A stretch of 24,143 nt of DNA from Bacteroidales bacterium UBA3754 (lineage in GTDB: Bacteria > Bacteroidota > Bacteroidia > Bacteroidales > UBA1715), in contig DFGI01000062.1 of assembly GCA_002371705.1 (NCBI GenBank), positions 1 to 24,143 of the forward strand, written 5' to 3'. The first letter of the stretch is position 1. Every line of letters starts with the position of its first letter. The translations under genes were made by a program, and so were the position numbers. This document shows, piece after piece, positions 7,331 to 15,396 of the stretch. The notes beneath the pieces were generated by a model. It saw only the letters and a program-made list of their open reading frames with translations, was not told the DNA's origin and did not search any database.

Positions 7331-8290
7331 CTATTTTTCCAACTCTTTCCAAGCCAATGCGCTTGCTCCGAGAACAGCGGCATTTTTATCCATCAAACCA
7401 CTCAACTGGATTTTAATTTTATTCTTGAAAATCGGCAAAAGATATTCTTCCATTGATTTTTTTGCTGGATTGATAATCGCATCGCCAGCTTTTGCAGGTC
7501 CACCAAATAAAAAGATGTGCGACGGACTTGTGTGGCACACCACATCGGCGAACTTTATTCCGAGAATTTTTCCCGTATATTCAAATGTTTCCTTTGCAAT
7601 TTCGTCGCCTGCCTGATATGCTTTAAACACATCGTACGAGGTCAATTTATTAAACGGAATATCGCGGAGCGACGATGGTTTACGGGTCTGGCACAACAAT
7701 TCCGTAACGGTGCGCGTAATTCCCGAAGCCGAAGCGTATGCTTCCAAGCAACCTTTTTTACCACAGCCGCACTCGCGTCCGCCAGGGAACACCGTAGTAT
7801 GTCCGACCTCACCGGCAAATCCATCGTGGCCATATACCAAATCGCCATTCACCACAATGCCGCTTCCTACACCAGTTCCCAATGTAATCACGACAAAATC
7901 AGTCAAGCCCTTGGCTGCGCCAAAAATCATTTCGCCCATTGCCGCCGCATTCGCATCGTTGGTTATCGCAATTTTCACATTCGGGAAATATTCGCCCATC
8001 ATTTTACAAAAATGCACTGTGCCTTTCCAGCTTAAATTTGGAGCTTCTTCTATCGTTCCTCTATGATAGTTCGCATTTGGTGCTCCAATGCCAATGCCCA
8101 TCAACTGGCAATCTGTATGTTTCTGCAACTCATTCTGTATCAACATACAGAGATTTTTCATATACGGTTCGATTTCAACGTATTCTTTAGTGAGAATACT
8201 TGTTTCAAACAGACAGTTTCCTTCTCTGTCAACAAAACCAATCGCGGTGTTTGTTCCGCCAATATCAATTCCAACAGTAATTTGTCTCAT
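7331..8290 (-). CDS. ROK-family sugar kinase (glucokinase-like)
   Basis: The 319-residue product has the ROK layout. The phosphate-binding loop is DIGGT (9-13), the catalytic Asp112 sits in NDANAAA, and the GTGVGSG loop follows at 138-144. The zinc site is His164 in GEVGHT with Cys174, Cys176 and Cys181 in CGCGKKGC; LEAYAS completes the ROK signature. Together these indicate an active ATP-dependent hexokinase acting on glucose or a related sugar such as N-acetylmannosamine, and no DNA-binding N-terminus is present. I chose the ATG at 8290 because MRQITVGIDIGGT fits the family; an ATG two codons earlier (8296) is possible. The gene has its own promoter box and terminator, so it is probably monocistronic. 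Confidence 0.93.
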   Translation of the reverse strand: MRQITVGIDIGGTNTAIGFVDREGNCLFETSILTKEYVEIEPYMKNLCMLIQNELQKHTDCQLMGIGIGAPNANYHRGTIEEAPNLSWKGTVHFCKMMGEYFPNVKIAITNDANAAAMGEMIFGAAKGLTDFVVITLGTGVGSGIVVNGDLVYGHDGFAGEVGHTTVFPGGRECGCGKKGCLEAYASASGITRTVTELLCQTRKPSSLRDIPFNKLTSYDVFKAYQAGDEIAKETFEYTGKILGIKFADVVCHTSPSHIFLFGGPAKAGDAIINPAKKSMEEYLLPIFKNKIKIQLSGLMDKNAAVLGASALAWKELEK

Positions 8291-8306
8291 ACACATATAT
8301 TTTGTA

Positions 8307-8314
8307 CAAAAGTA
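8307..8314 (-). promoter_or_regulatory. -7 box for the ROK kinase gene
   Basis: TACTTTTG on the minus strand fits TAnnTTTG and ends 10-16 bases before the two possible start codons. A TTG lies 22 bases upstream (8339-8337), a slightly long spacing. Confidence 0.45.
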
Positions 8315-8352
8315 TTGATTTTATCTGGGTGAAGCACAATATTTTTCAATTA

Positions 8353-8877
8353 TTATTTCTTGTACTTCTTAATAATCTTCCCTGCCCTATTTTTCCCACC
8401 TGCCGACAAATAGGGGAAAATCTCTTCCACCACGAGCAAGACCTCATCGCGGATTTCGGGTTCTGATTCAGCAATCCTGTCAATAATGGACATTGCGTGG
8501 GTTTTCACGCCCACGGGAATGGTCATATCCGTTAATGTATTGATGCAGAAATCCAGCAATAATCCAAGTTTTTCGATTTTCCAGTTTGGAGAAATCACAA
8601 ACAAACGCAACACCAAGCGCAACAAACCAGAACGTTTTATGTTGGGTAGCAATTCAACGGCTTCGTTCAAACTATTTTCCAACGCAAAATGGTGATTATC
8701 AACATAGTGATTCAATATCCAACAGGCATAGAACGCTTCGGGTTCGTTGTTACTCAACACAACACGAAACACCTCATCAACAGAAATTTCGCCGTTTTCA
8801 ATCAAGGCGACTTTCTCCGCCATATTCAGGTAGATTCCTTCCTCGTTGATTTGCTGAACGAACTCGTTGACAGTCAT
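8353..8877 (-). CDS. Small all-helical protein, HEAT/ARM-like, unknown function
   Basis: The 174-residue product has no signal peptide and no membrane segment, so it is probably cytoplasmic. Its sequence is a series of amphipathic helices, for example FYACWILNHYV, RSGLLRLVLRLFVI, LGLLLDFCINTL and GVKTHAMSIIDRIAES. The last resembles a HEAT-repeat helix pair. The C-terminus is strongly basic (GKIIKKYKK). I do not recognise a named family. It follows sufB by 57 bases on the same strand with no promoter or terminator between them, so it is probably cotranscribed with ftsE and sufB. A scaffold or adaptor role would fit the fold but is only inference. Confidence 0.7.
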   Translation of the reverse strand: MTVNEFVQQINEEGIYLNMAEKVALIENGEISVDEVFRVVLSNNEPEAFYACWILNHYVDNHHFALENSLNEAVELLPNIKRSGLLRLVLRLFVISPNWKIEKLGLLLDFCINTLTDMTIPVGVKTHAMSIIDRIAESEPEIRDEVLLVVEEIFPYLSAGGKNRAGKIIKKYKK

Positions 8878-8934
8878 ATTTTCTTTTACTATATGAAATG
8901 TTTGGTTGGTAAAATCCCTAAAAACTTCAAGAAT

Positions 8935-10377
8935 TTATCCTACACTTCCTTCCAACGAAATAGCAATAAGTTTGTTTGCCTCAATGGCAAATTCCATTGG
9001 CAAGTGGGTAAGAACGTCTTTTGCAAAGCCGTTCACTATCAAGCTCATAGCACTCTCGGTTGACAATCCTCGTTGGTTGCAGTAGAAAATTTGATCGTCG
9101 GCAATTTTTGACGTCGTGGCTTCGTGTTCCACCGTTGCCGTATTGTTCTGAATATCTATTACAGGAAATGTGTGGGCACCGCAATTGGAACCAATCAAAA
9201 GCGAATCGCACTGCGAGAAATTATGGCCATTCTCAGCATTTTTGCCCATTCGTACCAAACCACGGTATGAGTTATTGCTCTGTCCCAACGAAATTCCTTT
9301 TGAAATTATCGTGCTTTTGGTGTTTTTGCCAAGATGAATCATCTTCGTTCCCGTATCGGCTTGCTGACGATTGCGCGTTACAGCCACGGAATAGAACTCC
9401 GAAACGGAATTGTCGCCCTTGAGCACCGTGCTTGGATATTTCCACGTGATGGCGGAACCAGTTTCAACCTGCGTCCACGAGATTTTCGAGTTATTTCCCT
9501 TGCATAGTCCCCGTTTCGTCACAAAATTGTAAATACCACCCTTGCCGTCCTTGTCACCTGCATACCAGTTTTGCACGGTGGAATATTTTATTTCCGCATT
9601 GTCCATAGCGACCAATTCCACAACAGCGGCGTGAAGTTGGTTTTCATCGCGCATCGGAGCGGTACAACCTTCCAAATAACTTACGTATGCGCCTTCGTCG
9701 GCAACAATCAACGTGCGTTCAAACTGTCCCGTCTTTGTGGCGTTTATACGGAAATATGTCGATAATTCCACTGGACAACGAACGCCTTTGGGAATATACA
9801 CAAACGAACCGTCGCTAAACACGGCTGCGTTCAATGCCGCATAATAATTGTCGGTTGACGGCACCACCGAGCCAAGATATTGTTTCACCAAATCGGGATG
9901 CTCGCGGGCAGCTTCACTGAACGAGCAAAAAATGATGCCCTTCGCCTGCAATTGCTCACGAAACTGTGTATGAACCGACACACTGTCGAACACCGCATCG
10001 ACGGCAACGCCCGAAAGAACTTTCTGTTCCTCCAACGGAATGCCCAATTTATTGAACGTATCAATTATTTCAGGGTCAACCTCATCAAGTGAATTGTATT
10101 TTGCTTTGTCCTTTGGTTGAGCATAATAACTAATACTCTGAAAATCAGGAATGTCAAACTTCAAATGTCCCCACGTAGGATGCTTCATCGTAATCCAGTG
10201 GCGATATGCCTTCAAACGAAATTCCAACAACCAATCCGGTTCATTTTTCACGGCAGAAATCTGGCGGATAATATCCTCGTTCAGTCCCGGCGGAAACACG
10301 TCGGTTTCCACATTCGACGAAAATCCGTATTTGTATTCTTCGGATTCTAAATTATCAAGAATTTCTGTATCGGCCAT
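8935..10377 (-). CDS. sufB: Fe-S cluster assembly scaffold SufB
   Basis: SufB is the scaffold subunit of the SUF Fe-S assembly complex, normally SufBC2D. The 480 residues match the family length. The N-terminal part has the usual PDWLLEFRLKAYRHW and GHLKFDIPDFQSISYYA patterns. The central beta-helix contains YVSYLEGCTAPMRDENQLHAAVV, with the Cys of EGCTAP at the position linked to sulfur transfer. The C-terminal part has GAHTFPVIDIQNNTATVEHEA and IFYCNQRGLS, with the conserved Cys of the cluster site. It follows ftsE with a 2-base gap. No sufC or sufD is present next to it, which is unusual because SufC is the obligate ATPase partner; those genes must lie elsewhere. Confidence 0.96.
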   Translation of the reverse strand: MADTEILDNLESEEYKYGFSSNVETDVFPPGLNEDIIRQISAVKNEPDWLLEFRLKAYRHWITMKHPTWGHLKFDIPDFQSISYYAQPKDKAKYNSLDEVDPEIIDTFNKLGIPLEEQKVLSGVAVDAVFDSVSVHTQFREQLQAKGIIFCSFSEAAREHPDLVKQYLGSVVPSTDNYYAALNAAVFSDGSFVYIPKGVRCPVELSTYFRINATKTGQFERTLIVADEGAYVSYLEGCTAPMRDENQLHAAVVELVAMDNAEIKYSTVQNWYAGDKDGKGGIYNFVTKRGLCKGNNSKISWTQVETGSAITWKYPSTVLKGDNSVSEFYSVAVTRNRQQADTGTKMIHLGKNTKSTIISKGISLGQSNNSYRGLVRMGKNAENGHNFSQCDSLLIGSNCGAHTFPVIDIQNNTATVEHEATTSKIADDQIFYCNQRGLSTESAMSLIVNGFAKDVLTHLPMEFAIEANKLIAISLEGSVG

Positions 10378-10379
10378 TG

Positions 10380-11090
10380 TTATTGCATTAATGTTTCGAA
10401 GTCAATTGCCGTATCGTTCTGCGTAAGCTCTGTAATTGTTCCGTTTTCACATTGCAGCGTACGTGCGGGATAGCGGCTCACCATTTGTGTATTGTGAGTC
10501 ACCAAAAAGATTGCGCAGCCCAATTTTGCTATGGAATGGAACAATTGGAATATTTCATCGGATGTTTCCGGGTCAAGATTTCCCGTAGGTTCGTCAGCAA
10601 GAATTATTTCAGGGTCGTTCAACAGCGCACGGGCAATTGCCACACGTTGTTGTTCACCACCCGACAGTTGATGCGGCATTTCGTATTCTTTTTCACCCAA
10701 ACCGACTTGCGTAAGGACTTCCAAAATACGGGCTTTGATTTGTGCCGTTTTCGTCCAGCCAGTCGCTTTCAGCACAAACACAAGATTGTCATGGACATTT
10801 CTGTCAGACAACAATTGAAAATCTTGGAACACCACCGACACTTTTCGGCGTAGATACGGAATTTTTGACCGTTTTAAGTTGGTCAAATCATAGTCGGCGA
10901 CAACGGCTTCACCGTCAAGCAATGGAATTTCGGCATACATTGTCTTCAACAAACTTGATTTTCCTGCCGCCGTTTTCCCAATAAGATACACAACTTCGCC
11001 TTCGCCTATGGAAAAAGTCACATCCGTAAGAATTGGACTTTCTGCGGCGTATCCTATAGTTGCCTGATTGAAATATATTTTGTTCGCCAT
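10380..11090 (-). CDS. ftsE: Cell division ATP-binding protein FtsE
   Basis: FtsE is the ATPase of the FtsEX complex, which controls septal peptidoglycan hydrolases. The 236 residues carry Walker A GKTAAGKS (38-45), the Q-loop region VVFQDFQLLSDRNVHDNL, the signature LSGGEQQR, Walker B IILADEPTGNLDPETS and the switch His in VTHNTQ. The D-R-x-V-H-D-N-L stretch and the short length are typical of Bacteroidetes FtsE. SufC, the other candidate given the neighbour, would have DEIDSGLDID at Walker B instead. ftsX is not in the window; it is commonly unlinked in this phylum. The stop codon is 2 bases from the sufB ATG, so the two share a transcript. Confidence 0.92.
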   Translation of the reverse strand: MANKIYFNQATIGYAAESPILTDVTFSIGEGEVVYLIGKTAAGKSSLLKTMYAEIPLLDGEAVVADYDLTNLKRSKIPYLRRKVSVVFQDFQLLSDRNVHDNLVFVLKATGWTKTAQIKARILEVLTQVGLGEKEYEMPHQLSGGEQQRVAIARALLNDPEIILADEPTGNLDPETSDEIFQLFHSIAKLGCAIFLVTHNTQMVSRYPARTLQCENGTITELTQNDTAIDFETLMQ

Positions 11091-11110
11091 TGTCGTAGAA
11101 TTTTGTTTTG

Positions 11111-11118
11111 CAAATATA
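11111..11118 (-). promoter_or_regulatory. -7 box for the ftsE-sufB operon
   Basis: TATATTTG on the minus strand matches TAnnTTTG and ends 20 bases before the ftsE ATG. A clear TTTG at the usual spacing is not visible. Confidence 0.45.
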
Positions 11119-11147
11119 CCAAATTATTACATTCGGAACGATGATTC

Positions 11148-12197
11148 TTATTCTGCTGATTTTGTGAAAATTGTCTGTGTTGGATATGCGAATTCTATTC
11201 CATTTTCCGAGAACAGACGAAAAATTTCCATATTCACATCGGACTGTGTTTGGTAATAATCGCCCGTTTTTCGTATGTAATATATAAACAGAATTTTTAG
11301 GGAAAAATCGCCATATTCCATAAAATTCACCGAGGTTTTTTCCTCAATAGTTGGCACAGTTTTCGGCAAATCGCTGAGCAATTTCATTGCCAACTTCATT
11401 TTTTCAAGAGAAGTTTGGTACGTCAATCCCAACGTAAGCCGGATTCGGGTTGATGGCTCGGATGTCACATTTTCTATTGCATTGTCAACCACTTGAGAGT
11501 TTGGAATAGTGACAATTCGTCCGTCGAGCGTTTGAACGCGAAGGCTTCTCAGTCCAATATTCATAACATAGCCGTCGATTGTCGCAAATCGGATTCGTTC
11601 GCCAAGATTAAACGGACGATCGAAAAACAGCATTATGCCGCCCAATAGATTTTTGATTGTATCCTGCGCGGCGAGAGCCACCGCCACACCACCAATTCCC
11701 AAACCTGCCAACAGCGTGCCTATGTGTATTCCCACATTGTGCATCGCCACCAAAATACCCATAGCCCACACCAGATAGGTCACGGCACGTTGCAGAATGA
11801 ATGTCATTCCCTTGTTCACTTTCGCATCGTCGCGAAGCGAAATTCTCTCGAACACATTTTGCAGTATTCCGCTAAACAACCGAGAAAATGCCCACGTAAA
11901 GTTGATGGTAATCAACACCGTGTAGATTTTTCCTATCGCAGTCTCTGCTGTTTCAGGAATATTGAGCCGACGAATTGCGAACCAAATCGCTGCAATGATG
12001 GCGGCAAACATAAATGGAGCCTTGAATTTCTCTACCAACAAATCATCGAGTGTGGAAGCCGTTTTTGCGGCAAGTTTTCCAAAAACTTTGGTAAAAAGAA
12101 AATAAATAAATTTTGCAATCAAAACGCCACCGACAATGATTGCAAGCGAAATCAATATGTCTAAAAGAGTATTATTCCAAACAATGATGTCTTTCAT
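11148..12197 (-). CDS. MscS-family mechanosensitive ion channel
   Basis: The 349-residue inner-membrane protein has helices at about 8-33, 56-75, 87-107 and 130-150. The pore-lining segment at about 155-185 contains GTLLAGLGIGGVAVALAAQD and runs into NLLGGIMLFFDRPF. This Gly/Ala-packed helix followed by the beta domain (GERIRFATIDGYVMNIGLRS, then TIPNSQVVDNAIENV) defines MscS channels, which open under membrane tension during osmotic downshock. The C-terminal alpha/beta cage domain is complete. It has about two more helices than E. coli MscS, as in many Bacteroidota homologues. A promoter box lies upstream, and ftsE starts 57 bases after its stop. Confidence 0.92.
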   Translation of the reverse strand: MKDIIVWNNTLLDILISLAIIVGGVLIAKFIYFLFTKVFGKLAAKTASTLDDLLVEKFKAPFMFAAIIAAIWFAIRRLNIPETAETAIGKIYTVLITINFTWAFSRLFSGILQNVFERISLRDDAKVNKGMTFILQRAVTYLVWAMGILVAMHNVGIHIGTLLAGLGIGGVAVALAAQDTIKNLLGGIMLFFDRPFNLGERIRFATIDGYVMNIGLRSLRVQTLDGRIVTIPNSQVVDNAIENVTSEPSTRIRLTLGLTYQTSLEKMKLAMKLLSDLPKTVPTIEEKTSVNFMEYGDFSLKILFIYYIRKTGDYYQTQSDVNMEIFRLFSENGIEFAYPTQTIFTKSAE

Positions 12198-12213
12198 CTA
12201 ACAGAGTTTTTTG

Positions 12214-12221
12214 CAAACATA
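12214..12221 (-). promoter_or_regulatory. -7 box for the MscS gene
   Basis: TATGTTTG on the minus strand matches TAnnTTTG and ends 16 bases before the ATG at 12197. No -33 element is clear. Confidence 0.4.
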
Positions 12222-12268
12222 ACATAAATTGTGGTTTTTCGCATTGCCCTACGCCAAAAATACAATTA

Positions 12269-13123
12269 TCAGCTTTTATTTGATAGAAATGCCAAAATGT
12301 CGGGCAAAAGCTCCATTCCTTTTTTTCTGCCAAGCTCATAAACAGCCAACATTTTTTCTTTGTTTTGCTCCATTCGTCCAATATGCAATGCCTCGTCGGG
12401 ATAAATCACAAATGTTTTGCCCAGCCGTTCCTGTTCTTCAACATACTCTATTTCAGCGTTATACATTATATGCCGTTGTCTCATAGTTTCCGCAATTTGG
12501 GGATAATCACGATGATAGAGTTTGAGCAGTTTATAAAACGATGATGGTTCTTTACGATACCCTTTGGGTTGTGTCAACACCACCACATTTTTTTCGTAGC
12601 CAATAGATTGGAAAAATTTAAGTGGAATACTGTCGCTCATACCGCCATCGAGTAGTTTTTTGCCTTCCAGCTCCACAGGTTTCGACACCAGCGGCATTGA
12701 CGCTGTGGCACGAAACCATTCCAATCCGTTGTAGTCGCAGTGTGAAATTTTTTTATAAACAGGTTCGCCCGTTTCCACATCGGTACACACCACATAAAAA
12801 TCCATCGGATCTTCGGCGAATGCACCAGCATCGATAGGTTCAAGTTCCGTTGGGACAATATGATACGCATATTCTGCCGAACTATAATTGCCCGTTTTCA
12901 GCCATTGGAGAACACCCATATACTTGGGGTCGCCAATAAAACGGATATTACACTTCAGTCCGCGTCGCTGCTGATGAGATTTGTAACCACAGCCAAAAAG
13001 CGCTCCCGCCGACACGCCTACAAGCCCGTCAAACGAAAGTCCTCGTTCCATAAACACATTCAGCACGCCTTCAGTGAACATTCCCCGCATTCCGCCGCCT
13101 TCAAGAACTAAACCTTTTTTCAT
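12269..13123 (-). CDS. Patatin-like phospholipase family protein
   Basis: The 284-residue cytoplasmic-type protein starts at the ATG at 13123; a TTG two codons upstream is not needed. It has the patatin catalytic set: oxyanion loop GGGMRG (9-14), nucleophile elbow GVSAG with Ser38, and the dyad Asp159 in DGGMSDS. These mark a Ser-Asp lipid acyl hydrolase. It belongs to the small bacterial class (YjjU/RssA-like, DUF6363-type C-terminus) rather than the outer-membrane-barrel-fused patatins, because no beta-barrel domain or signal peptide is present. Physiological substrate is unknown; membrane lipid turnover is the usual proposal. It has its own -7 box and sits upstream of the MscS gene on the same strand, 71 bases away. 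Confidence 0.9.
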   Translation of the reverse strand: MKKGLVLEGGGMRGMFTEGVLNVFMERGLSFDGLVGVSAGALFGCGYKSHQQRRGLKCNIRFIGDPKYMGVLQWLKTGNYSSAEYAYHIVPTELEPIDAGAFAEDPMDFYVVCTDVETGEPVYKKISHCDYNGLEWFRATASMPLVSKPVELEGKKLLDGGMSDSIPLKFFQSIGYEKNVVVLTQPKGYRKEPSSFYKLLKLYHRDYPQIAETMRQRHIMYNAEIEYVEEQERLGKTFVIYPDEALHIGRMEQNKEKMLAVYELGRKKGMELLPDILAFLSNKS

Positions 13124-13141
13124 AACCAAATGATTTTATAG

Positions 13142-13149
13142 CAAAAATA
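13142..13149 (-). promoter_or_regulatory. -7 box for the patatin-like gene
   Basis: TATTTTTG on the minus strand matches TAnnTTTG and ends 18 bases before the ATG at 13123. No -33 element is clear. Confidence 0.4.
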
Positions 13150-13208
13150 CGAAGATTGCCCATTATACAGATATGATATGTCGCTCATATTTGCATTTTG
13201 GTCTAAAA

Positions 13209-13240
13209 TTTGATGCACGTAAAACAATAAAATACTTTTT
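13209..13240 (+). promoter_or_regulatory. Promoter for the HtrA-type protease gene
   Basis: TTTG (13209-13212) is followed after 20 bases by TACTTTTT (13233-13240), one mismatch from TAnnTTTG. The predicted leader is about 33 bases and contains AAAGG (13273-13277), a weak Shine-Dalgarno-like stretch 2 bases before the ATG. I saw no obvious RpoE-type site. Confidence 0.45.
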
Positions 13241-13279
13241 AAATAGTTTAGGCTTGTGTGTAACTAAATATCAAAGGTT

Positions 13280-14761
13280 ATGAAACAATTATTAAAACAG
13301 TCCATTGTGACAATTTGTACTGTTGCCGCGGCTACAGCAATCATATATGCCGCGCTATCATTTAATCACAAAAAAGTTGAGATAGTTGACACTATTGCCA
13401 GCGATTCCCAACCTGAATTCATTCAAAAAGCATCGTTTTCTAACGCCTCAGCAGGCGGCGGCATTGACTTTACCGAAGCTGCCGAGAAAGTAATGCCTAC
13501 TGTTGTCCACATTGCCACAAAGACAACAGTTCGCACAAGCGCATATCCTCCGGGGTTCGATTTGTGGAGAGATTTCTTTGGCGAGGGTTGGGACGTTCCT
13601 CAAAAAGAGAATGTGCAACAAGCCAGCGGTTCGGGCGTGATAGTGCAGAAGGAAGGCTACATTGTGACCAACAACCACGTGGTAAAAGGTGCCGACGAAA
13701 TCACCGTTACTTTGCACGATAAACGTGAATTTACCGCCACTGTCATCGGGACAGACCCCAACACCGATTTGGCACTTATCAAAATTGATGCTGACGATTT
13801 GACACCCATCAGTTTCGCCAACAGCGACGACGTGAAAGTGGGCGAATGGTGCTTGGCTGTGGGCAATCCGTTCAACTTGAACTCAACTGTTACGGCTGGT
13901 ATCGTGAGCGCAAAAGGTCGTAACATCAATATTTTGAAACAAAAATATGCCATTGAGTCATTCATTCAGACCGATGCGGCAATCAACCCAGGAAACAGTG
14001 GCGGTGCATTGACAAATGCTGCCGGCGACTTGATTGGAATAAACACTGCAATCGCAAGTCCTACAGGTTCTTACACGGGTTATGGCTTTGCTGTTCCGTC
14101 AAACATAGTGTCGAAAGTCATCTACGATTTGAAGAAATACGGCGTGGTACAACGTGGATTCTTGGGCATTTCCATCCGTGATATGGACTCAAAATTAGCG
14201 GAAGAAAAAGGTTATAAAGTAAAAGATGGCGTCTATGTTGAAGCCGTTACCGACAACGGTGCTGCCGACAAGGCAGGTATCAAGAAAGGCGATGTTATTT
14301 GTAAAATTGACGGCGTACAAGTAACGACGTCGGCAGAATTGCAGGAAATCATCGGCAGAAAAACTCCGGGCGACGTAATAAAAGTTGAAATTGTTCGTGA
14401 TGGTCACAAAGAGATGGTTTTTGATGTCCATCTGACCAACAAGGAAGGTAACGAAAGCATTATTTCCAAAGAAGACCAAGATGTGCTGAACGTGTTGGGC
14501 ATCACAATTAAAAACGCTGATTCAAAAACGTTGAAGAAACTTAATTTGTCGAACGGCGTGGAAGTTGTGGAAGTTGGCGAGGGAGTCATCAGCAAACACA
14601 CAAATATGCGTAAAGGATTCATTATCACCAAAGTTGACAACGAAAACGTGAAAGATGCCGAACAATTCTCAAAAATAATGAAGGGTAAATCGGGCGGCGT
14701 GATGATTGAAGGTGTTTACACCGACGCGGCTGGCACGTTCTATTACGCATTTGGTATGTAA
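13280..14761 (+). CDS. htrA: Do/HtrA family periplasmic serine protease
   Basis: This 493-residue protease-chaperone acts on misfolded envelope proteins. A signal or anchor helix spans about residues 8-27. The trypsin-like domain has the triad His133 (TNNHVV), Asp163 (NTDLALIKI) and Ser240 (NPGNSGGA). Two PDZ domains follow, at about 291-390 and 408-490; the first opens with RGFLGISIRDMDS. This is the DegP/DegQ layout and supports higher oligomers. A flexible LA-loop-like segment with PPGFDLWRDFFGEG lies between the N-terminal strand and the catalytic His, as in other Bacteroidota homologues. All catalytic residues are intact. The DUF1573 gene follows after 74 bases but has its own -7 box. 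Confidence 0.95.
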   Translation: MKQLLKQSIVTICTVAAATAIIYAALSFNHKKVEIVDTIASDSQPEFIQKASFSNASAGGGIDFTEAAEKVMPTVVHIATKTTVRTSAYPPGFDLWRDFFGEGWDVPQKENVQQASGSGVIVQKEGYIVTNNHVVKGADEITVTLHDKREFTATVIGTDPNTDLALIKIDADDLTPISFANSDDVKVGEWCLAVGNPFNLNSTVTAGIVSAKGRNINILKQKYAIESFIQTDAAINPGNSGGALTNAAGDLIGINTAIASPTGSYTGYGFAVPSNIVSKVIYDLKKYGVVQRGFLGISIRDMDSKLAEEKGYKVKDGVYVEAVTDNGAADKAGIKKGDVICKIDGVQVTTSAELQEIIGRKTPGDVIKVEIVRDGHKEMVFDVHLTNKEGNESIISKEDQDVLNVLGITIKNADSKTLKKLNLSNGVEVVEVGEGVISKHTNMRKGFIITKVDNENVKDAEQFSKIMKGKSGGVMIEGVYTDAAGTFYYAFGM

Positions 14762-14796
14762 TTTGCTGTGAAGTAACAACGTATTCACAAAAAATA

Positions 14797-14804
14797 TATC
14801 TTTG
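14797..14804 (+). promoter_or_regulatory. -7 box for the DUF1573 gene
   Basis: TATCTTTG matches TAnnTTTG exactly and ends 31 bases before the ATG at 14836. A TTTG at the normal spacing is absent. Confidence 0.45.
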
Positions 14805-14835
14805 TAAAAAATTAGAAACTTAAATTGTAAACGAT

Positions 14836-15258
14836 ATGAAAAAATTAGTAGTTCTCTTCAGTACGATTCTTTGCTTTGCAACTTGTAGCTTTGCACAAGA
14901 AGAAACACAGCCACAAGAATCAGGTGTTGTTTTCGAAAACGTAGTTCACGATTATGGCACAATCAACAAAGGCTCCGACGGAAAATGTTCGTTCAAATTT
15001 ACTAACACGACCGACACTCCGCTTATTCTTACGAATGTACGTGCTTCATGCGGCTGCACTGTGCCAAGCTGGCCACGCGAAGCCATCAACCCAGGCGAGT
15101 CAAATGTGATTAACGTAAAATACAACACCGAAAACGTTGGCCATTTCACAAAACGTATTTCTGTGTTCACCAACAAACAAGACACGCCAATTATTCTTAC
15201 CATTACAGGTAAAGTAGTTGATCCAACACCAGTTGAGGAAGTACCAGAAAACAAATAA
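14836..15258 (+). CDS. DUF1573 domain-containing exported protein
   Basis: The 140-residue product has a signal peptide (Lys-Lys then a hydrophobic core ending CSFAQ near residue 21). A single immunoglobulin-like DUF1573 domain fills the rest. Diagnostic patterns are VVHDYGTINKG, FKFTNTTDTPLILTNV, the paired cysteines in RASCGCTVP, the GHFTKRISVFTNK strand and a final ILTITGKV strand. DUF1573 proteins are abundant in Bacteroidota envelopes and their molecular role is unknown; the fold resembles ASH/MSP-type binding domains. The C-terminus is a short Pro/Glu-rich tail. It lies after htrA on the same strand and is closed by a strong terminator. Confidence 0.92.
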   Translation: MKKLVVLFSTILCFATCSFAQEETQPQESGVVFENVVHDYGTINKGSDGKCSFKFTNTTDTPLILTNVRASCGCTVPSWPREAINPGESNVINVKYNTENVGHFTKRISVFTNKQDTPIILTITGKVVDPTPVEEVPENK

Positions 15259-15282
15259 TTCGAGAGGTTAGACACAACATAC

Positions 15283-15320
15283 AACGAGGAGCGGGTTTGT
15301 AATCCACTCCTCGTTTTTTT
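15283..15320 (+). terminator. Rho-independent terminator after the DUF1573 gene
   Basis: The 9-bp stem AACGAGGAG/CTCCTCGTT (15283-15291 with 15307-15315) has a 15-base loop and is followed by a run of T. It separates htrA/DUF1573 transcription from the GH5 gene. Confidence 0.88.
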
Positions 15321-15343
15321 ATTCGTTTTTCCAAGGAAAAGGA

Positions 15344-15372
15344 TTTGTGTATTATAAAATAGTGTATATTTG
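15344..15372 (+). promoter_or_regulatory. Promoter for the GH5 gene
   Basis: TTTG (15344-15347) is followed after 17 bases by TATATTTG (15365-15372), an exact -7 match with slightly short spacing. The ATG at 15397 lies 24 bases downstream. The box covers the TTG at 15370, so that upstream start is not plausible. Confidence 0.5.
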
Positions 15373-15396
15373 ACACTAAGTAGATACAGAAACAAA

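Noticed and set aside
7517..8035. 172-codon open frame antisense to the ROK kinase
   Set aside because: The kinase motifs on the minus strand are complete, so this frame is a shadow.
10380..11090. Annotation of the ATPase before sufB as SufC
   Set aside because: Its Walker B region is ADEPTGNLDPETS and it has the DRNVHDNL stretch, both FtsE-like; SufC has DEIDSGLDID-type sequence.
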